Shown here: in pieces, positions 1 through 8,302 of the stretch
Position numbering within the stretch: position 1 is the first letter of the stretch
Layout of the letters: each line of letters starts with the position of its first letter
Origin: Pseudomonas sp. SCB32
GTDB taxonomy: Bacteria > Pseudomonadota > Gammaproteobacteria > Pseudomonadales > Pseudomonadaceae
Direction of reading: 5' to 3'
DNA: 64,000 nt
Assembly: GCF_009189165.1 (NCBI RefSeq)
Contig: NZ_CP045118.1
Location: forward strand, 1,922,001 to 1,986,000
Made by a program: the position numbers and the translations under genes
The notes under the pieces: model-generated
Told to the model about the DNA's origin: nothing
Database searches by the model: none
What the model saw: the letters and a program-made list of their open reading frames with translations, nothing else

Positions 1-163
1 CGCTGTTCGTCTGGCCGGGCTGAACGAGCCCCTGGGCCATGCTGCGAGTGGGGGAGTTGGCGAGTTTCAGCTCGAAGTCGCCCAGTTCGCGTTGCATCAC
101 CTGGGCGGTTGCGACCGGCACCGTACAGACAGCGCAGGCCACGATGAGAATGGACTTGTACAT
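1..163 (-). CDS. Partial secreted hypothetical protein (N-terminal 54 residues)
   Basis: This is the 5' end of a minus-strand gene that runs off the left edge of the window. The ATG at 163 is preceded by a good AGAGGGAG ribosome-binding site. The first residues (MYKSILIVACAVCTVPVATA) look like a signal peptide with likely cleavage after ATA, so the product is probably periplasmic or secreted. The mature part visible is short and polar (QVMQRELGDFELKL...). I do not recognise the family. It is divergent from the hsb genes, with about 235 bp between them that hold no obvious gene. Confidence 0.6.
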   Translation of the reverse strand, partial: MYKSILIVACAVCTVPVATAQVMQRELGDFELKLANSPTRSMAQGLVQPGQTNS

Positions 164-398
164 GCTCCCTCTCCATTGCCGGGTGCGACCCGGCGCAGAG
201 CTCTGGTGAGCCTCGGCCGGTATTGCGCACCGAAAAAGGGTAACGGCATTTGCCTTGCCGTGGGGGGCCGGTGGTCCATTTGGCAGAAATTCGAAGTGGC
301 CCGGTGATGGCGTTCCAACAGCCGCCGAGGTTGCCGCTGTCATGACTTGCTGCTACATCTGAAATCTCGTGCGTGCCATCATCGATAAGGAGAATCCC

Positions 399-704
399 AT
401 GGCCATTACTTCCGTTCCCTCCGCTGACGGGCAGGAACTGACCATCGTGGTCCAGGGCCGTTTCGATTTCGGTGCGCACCAGGAATTCCGCGACGCCTAC
501 GAGCGCGTCGATACCACGCCCAAGCGCTATGTGGTCGACCTCAAGGGCGCCACCTACCTGGACAGTTCGGCGCTGGGCATGCTGCTCCTGCTGCGCGACC
601 ACGCCGGCGGCGAGAACGCGCAGGTCAGCCTGGAGCACTGCAACGCGGACGTGCGCAAGATTCTCGCCATCTCCAACTTCGAACAGCTGTTCAAGATCAG
701 CTGA
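399..704 (+). CDS. hsbA: STAS-domain anti-sigma-factor antagonist, HsbA
   Basis: A 101-residue single STAS domain protein. The motif YLDSSALGML around residues 54-62 carries the phosphorylatable serine position (Ser56/Ser57) typical of SpoIIAA-like antagonists. In P. aeruginosa HsbA is phosphorylated and dephosphorylated by HsbR; depending on its state it binds the anti-sigma28 factor FlgM or the diguanylate cyclase HsbD, and so helps switch between swimming and biofilm growth. I chose the ATG at 399 because AAGGAGAA lies 4 to 11 bases upstream; an in-frame GTG at 369 would add ten unlikely residues. It is followed 26 bp later by hsbR, and hptB completes the set. In PAO1 the hsb genes lie elsewhere, beside flgM, as I recall; here they precede fliK. 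Confidence 0.9.
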   Translation: MAITSVPSADGQELTIVVQGRFDFGAHQEFRDAYERVDTTPKRYVVDLKGATYLDSSALGMLLLLRDHAGGENAQVSLEHCNADVRKILAISNFEQLFKIS

Positions 705-730
705 CGACAGTCCTTCCTCCGAGAGCGGCC

Positions 731-2428
731 ATGGCGGATTTCCTCACGGTCCTGATCGCCGACGACAACGCCGCCGACCGCCTTCTGCTGTCCACCATCG
801 TCAGCCGCCAGGGGCATCGGGTGGTCACCGCGTCCAACGGCCTGGAAGCCCTGGCGTTGTTCGCCCAGGAGCGACCGCAACTGGTGCTGATGGATGCGCT
901 GATGCCGGTGATGGACGGCTTCGAAGCGGCGCGGCGGATTCGCCGGCAAGCCGGCGAGGAGCTGGTGCCGATCATCTTCCTCACCTCGCTGAGCGAAACC
1001 GAGGCGCTGGTGCAGAGCCTGGAGGCGGGGGGCGACGATTTCCTTTCCAAGCCCTACAACCGGGTCATCCTCGAAGCCAAGATCCGCGCCATGGGGCGCC
1101 TGCACCACCTGCAGCGGATGGTGCTGGAGCAGCGCGACCTGATCGCCCGGCACAACGAGCACCTGCTCAACGAGCAACGCGTGGCCAAGGCGGTGTTCGA
1201 CAAGGTGGCGCACTCGGGCTGCCTCAACGCGGCGAACATCCGCTACCTGCAATCGCCCTTCGCGCTGTTCAACGGTGACTTGCTGCTGGCCGCGTTCAAA
1301 CCCTCCGGCGGCATGCACGTGCTGCTCGGCGACTTCACCGGTCACGGCCTGCCGGCGGCCATCGGCGCCATGCCGCTGGCCGAGGTGTTCTATGGCATGA
1401 CCGCCAAGGGTTACCCCATGGTGGACATCCTTCGCGAGATGAACGCCAAGCTCAAGCGCATCCTGCCGGTGGGCGTGTTCTGCTGCGCGACCATGCTCAA
1501 CCTGAGCTTCCAGCGAGGCCTGGTCGAGGTGTGGAACGGCGGGTTGCCCAACGGCTACCTGCTGCGCCAGGACAAGCGCGAAGCGCTGCCGCTGGTGTCG
1601 CGCCACCTGCCGCTGGGCATCCTCGATGCGGCCTCGTTCAACGAGCATTTCGAGGTGTATGCCATGGAGGAGGGCGACCGCGTATTCCTCTTCTCCGATG
1701 GCGTGACCGAGGCGCGCAACGTCGCGGGCGAGATGTTCGGCGAGCAGCGCCTGCGCGAGGTCTACGAGAGCGAACCTGACCCGGCGCGCCTGTTCGATGG
1801 CATCCAGTCGGCGCTGGCGCGCTTCCGTGGCGAGGCGCAGGACGACGTCAGCATGCTGGAGGTCGTGCTGGTGCCGGAGCATTCGCTGCAGCGGCCGCCT
1901 CTAGCTTTTTCCGACAGTGGCCTGAGCAGCCCGCTGGACTGGTCCGCGAGCTTCGAATTCCGCGCGCCGACCCTGCGGCATTTCAACCCGCTGCCGTTCC
2001 TGCTGCAGTTGCTGATGGAAGTGCAGGACCTGCGGCCCAAGGGTGGCGCGCTCTATACCGTGCTCGCCGAGTTGTATTCCAATGCCCTGGAGCACGGCGT
2101 GATGGGCCTGGACTCCTCGCTCAAGTGCGATGCCGACGGTTTCGCCCGCTATTACCAGCAGCGCAGCCAGCGCCTGGCACAGCTGCGTGATGGCTACGTG
2201 CGCTTCCACCTTGACCTCGCGCCCCATGGCGACGGTGGACGCCTGCTGGTGCGGGTGGAGGACAGTGGCGACGGCTTCGATGTCGGCGCGGTGCTGGCGT
2301 CCCAGCGTGCCGCCGGCAGCCTCTGTGGACGCGGTCTGGCGCTGGTGCGGCAACTGACTGACCGTTGCCAGTGGTCGGCCGATGGCAAATCGGTCTGCGT
2401 GGAGTTCTTCTGGTCGGCTCAGGCATAA
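731..2428 (+). CDS. hsbR: Fused response regulator / PP2C-type phosphatase / HATPase switch protein, HsbR
   Basis: A 565-residue cytoplasmic protein in three parts. Residues 1-125 form a receiver domain with the acidic pair DD at 11-12, phospho-acceptor Asp55 in LVLMDALMP, and the conserved Lys in LSKPYN. A linker of about 40 residues leads to a SpoIIE-like PP2C phosphatase (about 170-390; GDFTGHGLPAAIGA, FLFSDGVTEARN). The C-terminal 150 residues are an HATPase of the anti-sigma kinase type (VRVEDSGDGFD, GRGLALVRQL). By analogy with P. aeruginosa HsbR, phosphotransfer from HptB would turn on the phosphatase and set the phosphorylation state of HsbA. The gene lies between hsbA and hptB in one operon. 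Confidence 0.92.
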   Translation: MADFLTVLIADDNAADRLLLSTIVSRQGHRVVTASNGLEALALFAQERPQLVLMDALMPVMDGFEAARRIRRQAGEELVPIIFLTSLSETEALVQSLEAGGDDFLSKPYNRVILEAKIRAMGRLHHLQRMVLEQRDLIARHNEHLLNEQRVAKAVFDKVAHSGCLNAANIRYLQSPFALFNGDLLLAAFKPSGGMHVLLGDFTGHGLPAAIGAMPLAEVFYGMTAKGYPMVDILREMNAKLKRILPVGVFCCATMLNLSFQRGLVEVWNGGLPNGYLLRQDKREALPLVSRHLPLGILDAASFNEHFEVYAMEEGDRVFLFSDGVTEARNVAGEMFGEQRLREVYESEPDPARLFDGIQSALARFRGEAQDDVSMLEVVLVPEHSLQRPPLAFSDSGLSSPLDWSASFEFRAPTLRHFNPLPFLLQLLMEVQDLRPKGGALYTVLAELYSNALEHGVMGLDSSLKCDADGFARYYQQRSQRLAQLRDGYVRFHLDLAPHGDGGRLLVRVEDSGDGFDVGAVLASQRAAGSLCGRGLALVRQLTDRCQWSADGKSVCVEFFWSAQA

Positions 2429-2484
2429 TCCGGCCTTCGCTTGCCATCCAGCCTCGTGGCGAGCCGACCTACCGGGAGTGCCGA

Positions 2485-2826
2485 ATGTCCGTGCCGCATC
2501 TCGATGAAGCCGTGCAGAGCAACCTGCTGTCGATCATGGAAGACGAGTACCCCTTGCTGGTGGAAACCTTCCTGAGCGACTCCGAGGAGCGCCTGCGCAG
2601 CATCCGTGCGGCCTTCGCCGCCGCCGACGGCACCGCGCTGCGCCACGCCGCGCACAGCTTCAAGGGCAGCTGCGGGAACATGGGCGCCGCCGTGCTGAGC
2701 GGCCTGTGCAAGCAGCTCGAAGAAGCCGCCCGGCACAATGACCTGGCTGCCGCCCAAGGGCTGATCGCGAAGGTCGAGCACGAGTTCTTCATTGTTCGCA
2801 CCCTGCTGCAGGCCAGTCGCGCCTGA
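2485..2826 (+). CDS. hptB: Histidine phosphotransfer protein HptB
   Basis: A 113-residue Hpt domain protein. The phosphorylated histidine is His57 in the motif AAHSFKGSCGNMG. HptB in P. aeruginosa receives phosphate from several hybrid kinases (the RetS-type group) and passes it to HsbR. The ATG at 2485 has GGGAG 7 bases upstream; a longer in-frame extension overlapping hsbR has no ribosome-binding site. It is third in the hsbA-hsbR-hptB cluster. A sigma54-type promoter for fliK begins 32 bp after its stop, so the Hsb operon probably ends here. Confidence 0.9.
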   Translation: MSVPHLDEAVQSNLLSIMEDEYPLLVETFLSDSEERLRSIRAAFAAADGTALRHAAHSFKGSCGNMGAAVLSGLCKQLEEAARHNDLAAAQGLIAKVEHEFFIVRTLLQASRA

Positions 2827-2857
2827 CCTTTTCCGCCAGATTGGATTGAAAGGCGAA

Positions 2858-2874
2858 TTGGCCCGCCCCTTGCT
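2858..2874 (+). promoter_or_regulatory. Sigma54 (RpoN) promoter for fliK
   Basis: TTGGCCCGCCCCTTGCT matches the TTGGCACG-N4-TTGCW consensus at all but one position, with exact GG-N10-GC spacing. It lies 39 bp before the fliK ATG. Flagellar sigma54 promoters in Pseudomonas are normally activated by FleQ or FleR; which one acts here is not visible. Confidence 0.85.
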
Positions 2875-2912
2875 ATCTCCGAGATGGATATTCACATCAA
2901 CGGAGCACTCCG

Positions 2913-4211
2913 ATGGCTGTCGCCCCGGATATTTTATTGACGCCTACGCCTGATCCCAGGCCCAAAGCGGCGGTCTCCAAGCCTGCACAGAATTCGCCCG
3001 ACGCCGCCAACGACAAGGGTTCCAGCTTTGCCGACGTCTATGCCCAGGAGCAGCGTCCGGCGGCCAGCGAGCGCCCGGACAAGGCGGCAAAACCCAAGAC
3101 CGAGAAGGCCAAGGACGCTTCCGACAAGGATGCCAAGGCCGGCGACGCCAAGGACGCCGCTGCCACCGACAAGCCAGCGGTTGCCGAAGACGGCAAGGCC
3201 TTGCCGGCCGACGGCGAGGCCAAGGTGGCCGAGGGCGACGAGAAGCCCGAGGCGACCCTTGATCCGCTGCTGATGCTGGGCATGACCGGACAGCTGCCGG
3301 CGCCGGCCAGCGAGGCGCCGCCGCTGGTGATCAGCAGCGGCATTGGCCAGAAGACCGCCGCCAGCACGGACGGCGATCTGGAAAAACTCAACGCGCTGCC
3401 GGGCGTGAACATGGCCCTCGGTCAGGGCGCCCAGGACCAGGCCCAGCAGGTCCAGCAGACCCAGGTGGCCGGTGACGTGGCGGCCAAGGCCGGTGACAAG
3501 CCGGTGGACGGCAGCGCCAAGGCCGACCTGTCGGCGATGCTCTCGGCGCTGACTCCGGATGCGGCGGCCAAGACGGCCGAGGGCAAGCTGGCCGAAGGTG
3601 CCCTGCAGGCCAGCACGGACCTGAGCCAGCAGTTGCCGGAGCTTCAGGCCGAGGCCAAGCCCGAGGCGCCGCGCAACGAGTCCTTCGCCGCACGGCTGGA
3701 GTCGCTGACCCAGGCGCTCAACACGCCGCAGGCCCTGACCAGCCGCCCGGTCAATCCGCTGGTACCGGGGCAGCCGGTATCGGTGCAGCAGAACGGCTGG
3801 ACCGACCAGGTGGTTGACCGGGTGATGTGGATGTCCTCGCAGAACCTGAAGAGCGCCGAGATCCAGATGGACCCGGCTGACCTCGGTCGGTTGGAGGTTC
3901 GCATCCACATGAGCGCCGACCAGACCCAGGTGAATTTCATCAGCGCCAACGCCGGCGTGCGTGAAGCGCTCGACAGCCAGCAGCACCGCCTGCGCGAGAT
4001 GTTCAGCCAGCAGGGCATGGGCCAGTTGAACGTCAACGTCTCCGACCAGTCCCCCCGTGGCTGGCAGCAACAGGGCGGTGACGAGCGCGGCGGCTCCCGG
4101 CGCGCCGGGCGTTCCGAGGGGGCAGAGGACGAGCCAATGGTTAGCGGAGTCTCCGAGATCCGTCCGCAGACGGCGGCGCAGGGCAGGGGACTGGTGGATT
4201 ACTACGCCTGA
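2913..4211 (+). CDS. fliK: Flagellar hook-length control protein FliK
   Basis: A 432-residue protein with the usual FliK build. A long low-complexity Ala/Lys/Asp/Pro-rich N-terminal ruler region (about 1-280) is followed by a conserved C-terminal Flg_hook domain (about 290-385; IQMDPADLGRLEVRIHM, then LREMFSQQGMG and LNVNVSD). FliK is exported during hook assembly, measures hook length and switches FlhB from hook to filament substrates. The ATG at 2913 has CGGAG nearby. Its own sigma54 promoter lies just upstream. A REPIN separates it from fliL, which has its own promoter, so fliK is probably transcribed separately. Confidence 0.93.
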   Translation: MAVAPDILLTPTPDPRPKAAVSKPAQNSPDAANDKGSSFADVYAQEQRPAASERPDKAAKPKTEKAKDASDKDAKAGDAKDAAATDKPAVAEDGKALPADGEAKVAEGDEKPEATLDPLLMLGMTGQLPAPASEAPPLVISSGIGQKTAASTDGDLEKLNALPGVNMALGQGAQDQAQQVQQTQVAGDVAAKAGDKPVDGSAKADLSAMLSALTPDAAAKTAEGKLAEGALQASTDLSQQLPELQAEAKPEAPRNESFAARLESLTQALNTPQALTSRPVNPLVPGQPVSVQQNGWTDQVVDRVMWMSSQNLKSAEIQMDPADLGRLEVRIHMSADQTQVNFISANAGVREALDSQQHRLREMFSQQGMGQLNVNVSDQSPRGWQQQGGDERGGSRRAGRSEGAEDEPMVSGVSEIRPQTAAQGRGLVDYYA

Positions 4212-4226
4212 GCCAAGCGCTTTTTT

Positions 4227-4304
4227 GTAGGAGCGCGCTTGCTCGCGAACGGACTTCCCCGGCTGCCTCGGTACCGGGTGGTTCGCGAGCAAGCTCGCTC
4301 CTAC
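4227..4304. repeat. REPIN (paired REP palindromes)
   Basis: Two inverted copies of a 24-base element, GTAGGAGCGCGCTTGCTCGC at the left and its near-complement ending GCTCGCTCCTAC at the right, are separated by about 30 bp. Each half also contains its own small palindrome. This is the structure of Pseudomonas REPINs moved by RAYT transposases. Related single or paired copies recur through the last third of the window. Confidence 0.9.
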
Positions 4305-4472
4305 AGGTCATGCTCACCTGGTGTCGGTCCGAGGAGACATTGGGTCGTTGTCTGCGGGGCATCGCCGAACCTCCTGATCGGTCCCCGTGCCTCGGAAATT
4401 TCTCTCCCCGCCCCGTGACATCCGCCGTCCAGCCTGTAATATCCGCGGCGGCGCCAGTTCGACAATTGCAAA

Positions 4473-4489
4473 CTGGCACAGCCCTTGCT
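4473..4489 (+). promoter_or_regulatory. Sigma54 (RpoN) promoter for the fliL operon
   Basis: CTGGCACAGCCCTTGCT has an intact TGGCAC -24 element and TTGCT -12 element with exact GG-N10-GC spacing. It lies 51 bp upstream of the fliL ATG and would drive fliLMNOPQR-flhB. Confidence 0.88.
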
Positions 4490-4539
4490 CCTACCCCCGG
4501 TATCTGCGCATCGCGCCGGAAAAGTGACGGATATTTGGC

Positions 4540-5064
4540 ATGGCCAAGAAAGATCAGACGCCTCCCTTCCCAGATGGACAGGCCCCAGGCAAGGGCAAAC
4601 TGAAGCTCATCATTCTCATCGCCCTGGCATTCCTGCTGGCGGTGGGACTGTCGGTCGGCGGTACCTGGTTCTTCCTCAGCAAGAATGCCAAGCCCGCCGC
4701 CGAGGCTGCGGCGAAGCCCGAGGAGGGCGCTGCGCCGACCAAGAAACAGGCGATCTACGAAATCCTCGCGCCGTCCTTCGTGGTCAACTTCAATCAGAAC
4801 GGTCGCCAGCGTTACCTTCAGGTAGCGGTGGCGCTGATGGGCCGCGACCAGGCACAGATGGATGCGCTGCGCGAGCAGATGCCGCTGGTGCGCAACCAGC
4901 TGGTGATGCTGTTCTCCAGCCAGAATTTCGACACGCTGGTGACCCCGGTGGGCAAGGAAATGCTGCGCCAGCAGGCGACCTCCAGCCTTCAGGAACTGGC
5001 GAAGAAGGCCACCGGTCAGTTGACCGTAGAGCAAGTGCTTTTCACCAACTTCGTATTGCAGTAG
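4540..5064 (+). CDS. fliL: Flagellar basal body-associated protein FliL
   Basis: A 174-residue inner-membrane protein: short charged cytoplasmic N-terminus, one transmembrane helix at about 21-46 (LIILIALAFLLAVGLSVGG), then a periplasmic FliL domain ending TVEQVLFTNFVLQ. The length is normal. FliL surrounds the stator and supports torque at the motor. The ribosome-binding site is weak, but the ATG at 4540 fits the family start. It is first in the fliLMNOPQR-flhB operon, with fliM 9 bp downstream. Confidence 0.95.
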   Translation: MAKKDQTPPFPDGQAPGKGKLKLIILIALAFLLAVGLSVGGTWFFLSKNAKPAAEAAAKPEEGAAPTKKQAIYEILAPSFVVNFNQNGRQRYLQVAVALMGRDQAQMDALREQMPLVRNQLVMLFSSQNFDTLVTPVGKEMLRQQATSSLQELAKKATGQLTVEQVLFTNFVLQ

Positions 5065-5073
5065 GTACCCGCC

Positions 5074-6045
5074 ATGGCCATGCAGGATCTACTTTCCCAG
5101 GACGAAATCGACGCGTTGCTGCACGGCGTCGACGACGGCCTCGTGGAAACCGAGTCCGACGTCGAGCCGGGGGCGATCAAGTCCTACGACCTGACCAGCC
5201 AGGACCGCATCGTTCGGGGGCGCATGCCGACCCTGGAGATGATCAACGAGCGCTTCGCCCGTTACACCCGCATCAGCATGTTCAACCTGCTGCGCCGCTC
5301 GGCGGATGTCGCCGTGGGTGGCGTGCAGGTGATGAAGTTCGGCGAGTACGTGCACTCGCTGTACGTACCCACCAGCCTCAACCTGGTGAAGATGAAACCG
5401 CTGCGCGGCACCGGCCTGTTCATCCTCGACGCCAAGCTGGTGTTCAAGCTGGTGGACAACTTCTTCGGTGGCGACGGTCGTCACGCCAAGATCGAGGGCC
5501 GCGAGTTCACCCCCACCGAGCTGCGGGTGGTGCGCATGGTCATCGAGCAGGCCTTCGTCGACCTCGCCGAAGCCTGGCACGCGGTGATGCCGATCACCTT
5601 CGAGTACGTGAACTCCGAAGTGAACCCGGCGATGGCCAACATCGTCAGCCCCAGCGAAGTGGTGGTGGTTTCCACCTTCCACATCGAGCTCGACGGCGGC
5701 GGCGGCGACCTGCACATCACCCTGCCGTATTCGATGATCGAGCCGATCCGCGAGATGCTCGATGCCGGCTTCCAGTCCGACGTGGACGACCAGGACGAGC
5801 GCTGGATCAACGCCCTGCGCGAAGACATCCTCGACGTCAGCGTGCCGCTGGGCGCCACCGTCGTGCGCCGCCAGCTCAAGCTGCGGGACATCCTGCACAT
5901 GCAGCCGGGCGACGTGATCCCGGTGGAGCTGCCCGAACACATGATCATGCGCGCCAATGGCGTGCCTTCCTTCAAGGTCAAGCTGGGTTCGCACAAGGGC
6001 AACCTGGCCTTGCAGATTCTCGATCCGCTCGAGCGCCCGCGCTGA
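5074..6045 (+). CDS. fliM: Flagellar motor switch protein FliM
   Basis: A 323-residue C-ring protein. The N-terminal segment DLLSQDEIDALLHG is the EIDALL-type CheY-P binding motif. The CheC-like middle domain contains the conserved GG-pair region VQVMKFGEYVHS, and the C-terminal SpoA domain (about 250-320) binds FliN. It transmits chemotaxis signals to rotor direction. It sits between fliL and fliN with a 15-bp gap to fliN. Confidence 0.97.
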   Translation: MAMQDLLSQDEIDALLHGVDDGLVETESDVEPGAIKSYDLTSQDRIVRGRMPTLEMINERFARYTRISMFNLLRRSADVAVGGVQVMKFGEYVHSLYVPTSLNLVKMKPLRGTGLFILDAKLVFKLVDNFFGGDGRHAKIEGREFTPTELRVVRMVIEQAFVDLAEAWHAVMPITFEYVNSEVNPAMANIVSPSEVVVVSTFHIELDGGGGDLHITLPYSMIEPIREMLDAGFQSDVDDQDERWINALREDILDVSVPLGATVVRRQLKLRDILHMQPGDVIPVELPEHMIMRANGVPSFKVKLGSHKGNLALQILDPLERPR

Positions 6046-6060
6046 GCAAGAGGACCCACC

Positions 6061-6531
6061 ATGGCAGACGAAGATAACGTGACTCCCGAAGAACAGGCCC
6101 TGGCCGATGAATGGGCCGCCGCACTCTCAGAGTCGGGCGACGCCAACCAGGACGACATCGACGCACTGATGGCCCAGGGCGGCGCCACTCCGGTGGCACC
6201 GGCCGCGCCGCGCGCACCGATGGAGGAGTTCGGCATGGCGCCCAAGGCGCCGACTATCGCCGGCCTCGAAGGGCCGAACCTGGACGTGATCCTGGATATC
6301 CCGGTGACCATTTCCATGGAGGTGGGCAACACCGACATCAGCATCCGCAACCTGCTGCAGCTCAACCAGGGCTCGGTGATCGAGCTCGATCGCCTGGCCG
6401 GCGAGCCGCTGGACGTGCTGGTCAACGGCACGCTGATCGCTCACGGCGAAGTGGTGGTGGTGAACGAAAAGTTCGGCATCCGCCTCACCGACGTGATCAG
6501 TCCCAGCGAACGCATCAAGAAGCTGCGCTGA
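6061..6531 (+). CDS. fliN: Flagellar motor switch protein FliN
   Basis: A 156-residue protein with an acidic N-terminal extension (about 1-75, rich in Asp/Glu/Ala/Pro) and a C-terminal SpoA domain (about 78-154) with LDVILDIPVTISMEVG and VVVVNEKFGIRLTDVIS. FliN forms the bottom of the C-ring and helps dock the export ATPase complex. RBS AGAGGA lies just upstream. fliO follows 1 bp after the stop. Confidence 0.97.
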   Translation: MADEDNVTPEEQALADEWAAALSESGDANQDDIDALMAQGGATPVAPAAPRAPMEEFGMAPKAPTIAGLEGPNLDVILDIPVTISMEVGNTDISIRNLLQLNQGSVIELDRLAGEPLDVLVNGTLIAHGEVVVVNEKFGIRLTDVISPSERIKKLR

Positions 6532-6532
6532 C

Positions 6533-7009
6533 ATGGGCCGCCTGTCCGCGATCCTCAATGCACTGCCTCTGGCGGGATTGTCCGCGCTGGCCTTCGGCGA
6601 GGACGGCGTGGCGCCGGTGTCCACGCCCGCCATTGTCCACGCCAGCTCCGCGCCCAGCATGATCACCGGCAGCGCCGGCGCGCAGTTGCTGCAACTGCTG
6701 CTGGGCCTGGTGCTGGTGGTCGGCCTGATCTTCCTGCTCGCCTGGCTGGTGCGCCGCGTGCAGCAGGTCGGCCCGCGCAGCAACCAGGCGATCCGCCTGG
6801 TGTCCAGCCAGGCCCTCGGCCCGCGTGATCGGCTGGTGCTGGTGCAGGTGGGCGAGGAGCAGATCCTGCTCGGCTTGACCCCTGGCCGCATCACCCCGCT
6901 GCACGTCATGCGCCAGCCGGTGCATGCCGCCGAATCGGAGCCGGCGCAGCCGGAATTCGCCCAGCGCCTGCTGGAGTTGCTGAACAAGGACAAGGGCCGC
7001 CCGCAGTGA
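6533..7009 (+). CDS. fliO: Flagellar export protein FliO
   Basis: A 158-residue membrane protein: an N-terminal hydrophobic segment, a main transmembrane helix at about 50-73 ([20 protein letters not shown]), then a cytoplasmic FliO domain ([20 protein letters not shown]). FliO helps assemble the FliP5 ring of the export gate. Its stop codon overlaps the GTG start of fliP by three bases, which suggests translational coupling. Confidence 0.93.
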   Translation: MGRLSAILNALPLAGLSALAFGEDGVAPVSTPAIVHASSAPSMITGSAGAQLLQLLLGLVLVVGLIFLLAWLVRRVQQVGPRSNQAIRLVSSQALGPRDRLVLVQVGEEQILLGLTPGRITPLHVMRQPVHAAESEPAQPEFAQRLLELLNKDKGRPQ

Positions 7010-7797
7010 CCCGTTCGCCAAATCTTTCCGCTCTGCTCGGCGCACTCAAGCGTTGTGCGCCGTGGCTTCTGGGCCTTCTGGCACTGATGGTGCCGCAGGC
7101 CTTCGCCGCCGATCCGACGCAGATCTCGGCGATCACCGTGACCACCAACGCGCAGGGTCAGCAGGAGTACTCGGTCAGCCTGCAGATCCTGCTGATCATG
7201 ACCGCGCTGAGCTTCATCCCGGCGTTCGTCATGCTGATGACCAGCTTCACCCGGATCATCATCGTCTTCTCCATCCTGCGCCAGGCGCTGGGCCTGCAGA
7301 GCACGCCGTCGAACCAGGTGCTGATCGGCTTGGCGCTGTTCCTGACGATGTTCGTCATGGCGCCGGTGTTCGACAAGATCAACGCCAATGCGCTGCAGCC
7401 CTATCTCAACGAGCAGATTCCGGCGCAGGAGGCGCTCAGCCGCGCCGAGGTGCCGCTGAAAGCCTTCATGCTGGCGCAGACCCGGCAGTCGGACCTGGAG
7501 CTGTTCGTGCGCCTGTCCAAGCGCACCGACATCCAGAGCGCCGACGCCACGCCCCTGACCATCCTGGTCCCGGCATTCGTCACCTCGGAGTTGAAGACGG
7601 CGTTCCAGATCGGTTTCATGATCTTCATCCCGTTCCTGATCATCGACCTGGTGGTCTCCAGCGTACTGATGGCGATGGGCATGATGATGCTGTCGCCGCT
7701 GATCATCTCCTTGCCGTTCAAGATCATGCTGTTCGTGCTGGTGGATGGCTGGGCGTTGATCATCGGCACCCTGGCCGGCAGTTTCGGGACGGTGTAG
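7006..7797 (+). CDS. fliP: Flagellar export gate protein FliP
   Basis: A 263-residue protein with a cleavable signal peptide (about 1-34, ending QAFAAD), four transmembrane helices and the FliP signatures [17 protein letters not shown] and [13 protein letters not shown]. It forms the pentameric core of the flagellar type III export gate. It starts with GTG at 7006, overlapping fliO. Unusually, it is separated from fliQ by about 235 bp of repeat sequence rather than the normal few bases. Confidence 0.96.
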   Translation: MTRSPNLSALLGALKRCAPWLLGLLALMVPQAFAADPTQISAITVTTNAQGQQEYSVSLQILLIMTALSFIPAFVMLMTSFTRIIIVFSILRQALGLQSTPSNQVLIGLALFLTMFVMAPVFDKINANALQPYLNEQIPAQEALSRAEVPLKAFMLAQTRQSDLELFVRLSKRTDIQSADATPLTILVPAFVTSELKTAFQIGFMIFIPFLIIDLVVSSVLMAMGMMMLSPLIISLPFKIMLFVLVDGWALIIGTLAGSFGTV

Positions 7798-7820
7798 CGA
7801 TGCCTCACTCGCTAGTGGTT

Positions 7821-7991
7821 TCCCGCGTTCGCGGGAATGACGGTGGGGGAGTCCGCACTCTCTCCGGTGTCGCCCTCGCGTATGCGGGGGCCGAGAAACA
7901 ACGCAGCGTAGGATGGGTGGAGCTTGCGATACCCATCGGCGTTGCTTGCCTGGACAGCGATGGGTATCGCTTCGCTCCACGCCATCCTACG
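7821..7991. repeat. Palindromic repeats inserted between fliP and fliQ
   Basis: The 235-bp fliP-fliQ gap contains a short perfect palindrome, CCCGCGTTCGCGGG near 7822-7835, followed by the tail GAATGACGG. A copy of the same element recurs near 54.9 kb. A longer imperfect inverted repeat at 7907-7991 has arms of about 32-34 bases: CGTAGGATGGGTGGAGC...GATACCCATCG against its complement, with a loop of about 19 bases. There is no open reading frame of note. The repeats look like small mobile palindromic elements that landed inside the export operon. Confidence 0.85.
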
Positions 7992-8032
7992 AAGAGCCGG
8001 CTCCTGCGGGCGGCAGCGAAAGAGGACCGACC

Positions 8033-8302
8033 ATGACTCCCGAAGTCGCAGTAGACCTGTTTCGTGAAGCGCTCTGGCTGACGGCGATGATCGTCGCCAT
8101 CCTGATCCTGCCCAGTCTGCTGGTGGGCCTGGTGGTGGCGATGTTCCAGGCTGCCACCCAGATCAACGAGCAGACCCTGAGCTTCCTGCCGCGCCTGCTG
8201 GTGGTGCTGCTCACCCTGATCGTGCTGGGGCCCTGGCTGATACGGCAGCTGATGGAGTACACCCAGACGCTGATCAGCAGCATCCCGACGCTGATCGGCT
8301 GA
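8033..8302 (+). CDS. fliQ: Flagellar export gate protein FliQ
   Basis: An 89-residue protein with two transmembrane helices (about 15-40 and 52-75) and the family features MTPEVAVDLFREALW and FQAATQINEQTLSFLP. It is part of the FliPQR export gate. The start at ATG 8033 follows AGAGGA; a 40-residue upstream extension would be encoded by the repeat sequence and is unlikely. The stop overlaps the fliR ATG by one base (TGATG). Confidence 0.95.
   Translation: MTPEVAVDLFREALWLTAMIVAILILPSLLVGLVVAMFQAATQINEQTLSFLPRLLVVLLTLIVLGPWLIRQLMEYTQTLISSIPTLIG

Larger units (their letters stand above)
4212..4539. other. Intergenic region fliK-fliL
   Basis: This 328-bp gap has no credible gene. It holds a REPIN (4227-4304) and a sigma54 promoter (4473-4489). 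The stretch between them, about 170 bp, is where an enhancer-binding protein such as FleQ could bind, but I see no site I can name. Confidence 0.7.

Noticed and set aside
361..398. A sigma28-like ATCGATAA sequence just before hsbA
   Set aside because: It overlaps the ribosome-binding site and would give an almost leaderless message; the -35 match is poor and the spacing is off.
7907..7991. Long inverted repeat considered as an insertion sequence or integron attachment site
   Set aside because: There is no transposase or integrase frame and no core recombination site; it is better explained as a small palindromic element.
7913..8032. N-terminal extension of fliQ by 40 codons
   Set aside because: The extension is encoded by the inserted palindromic repeat; the ATG at 8033 has a good ribosome-binding site and the family N-terminus.
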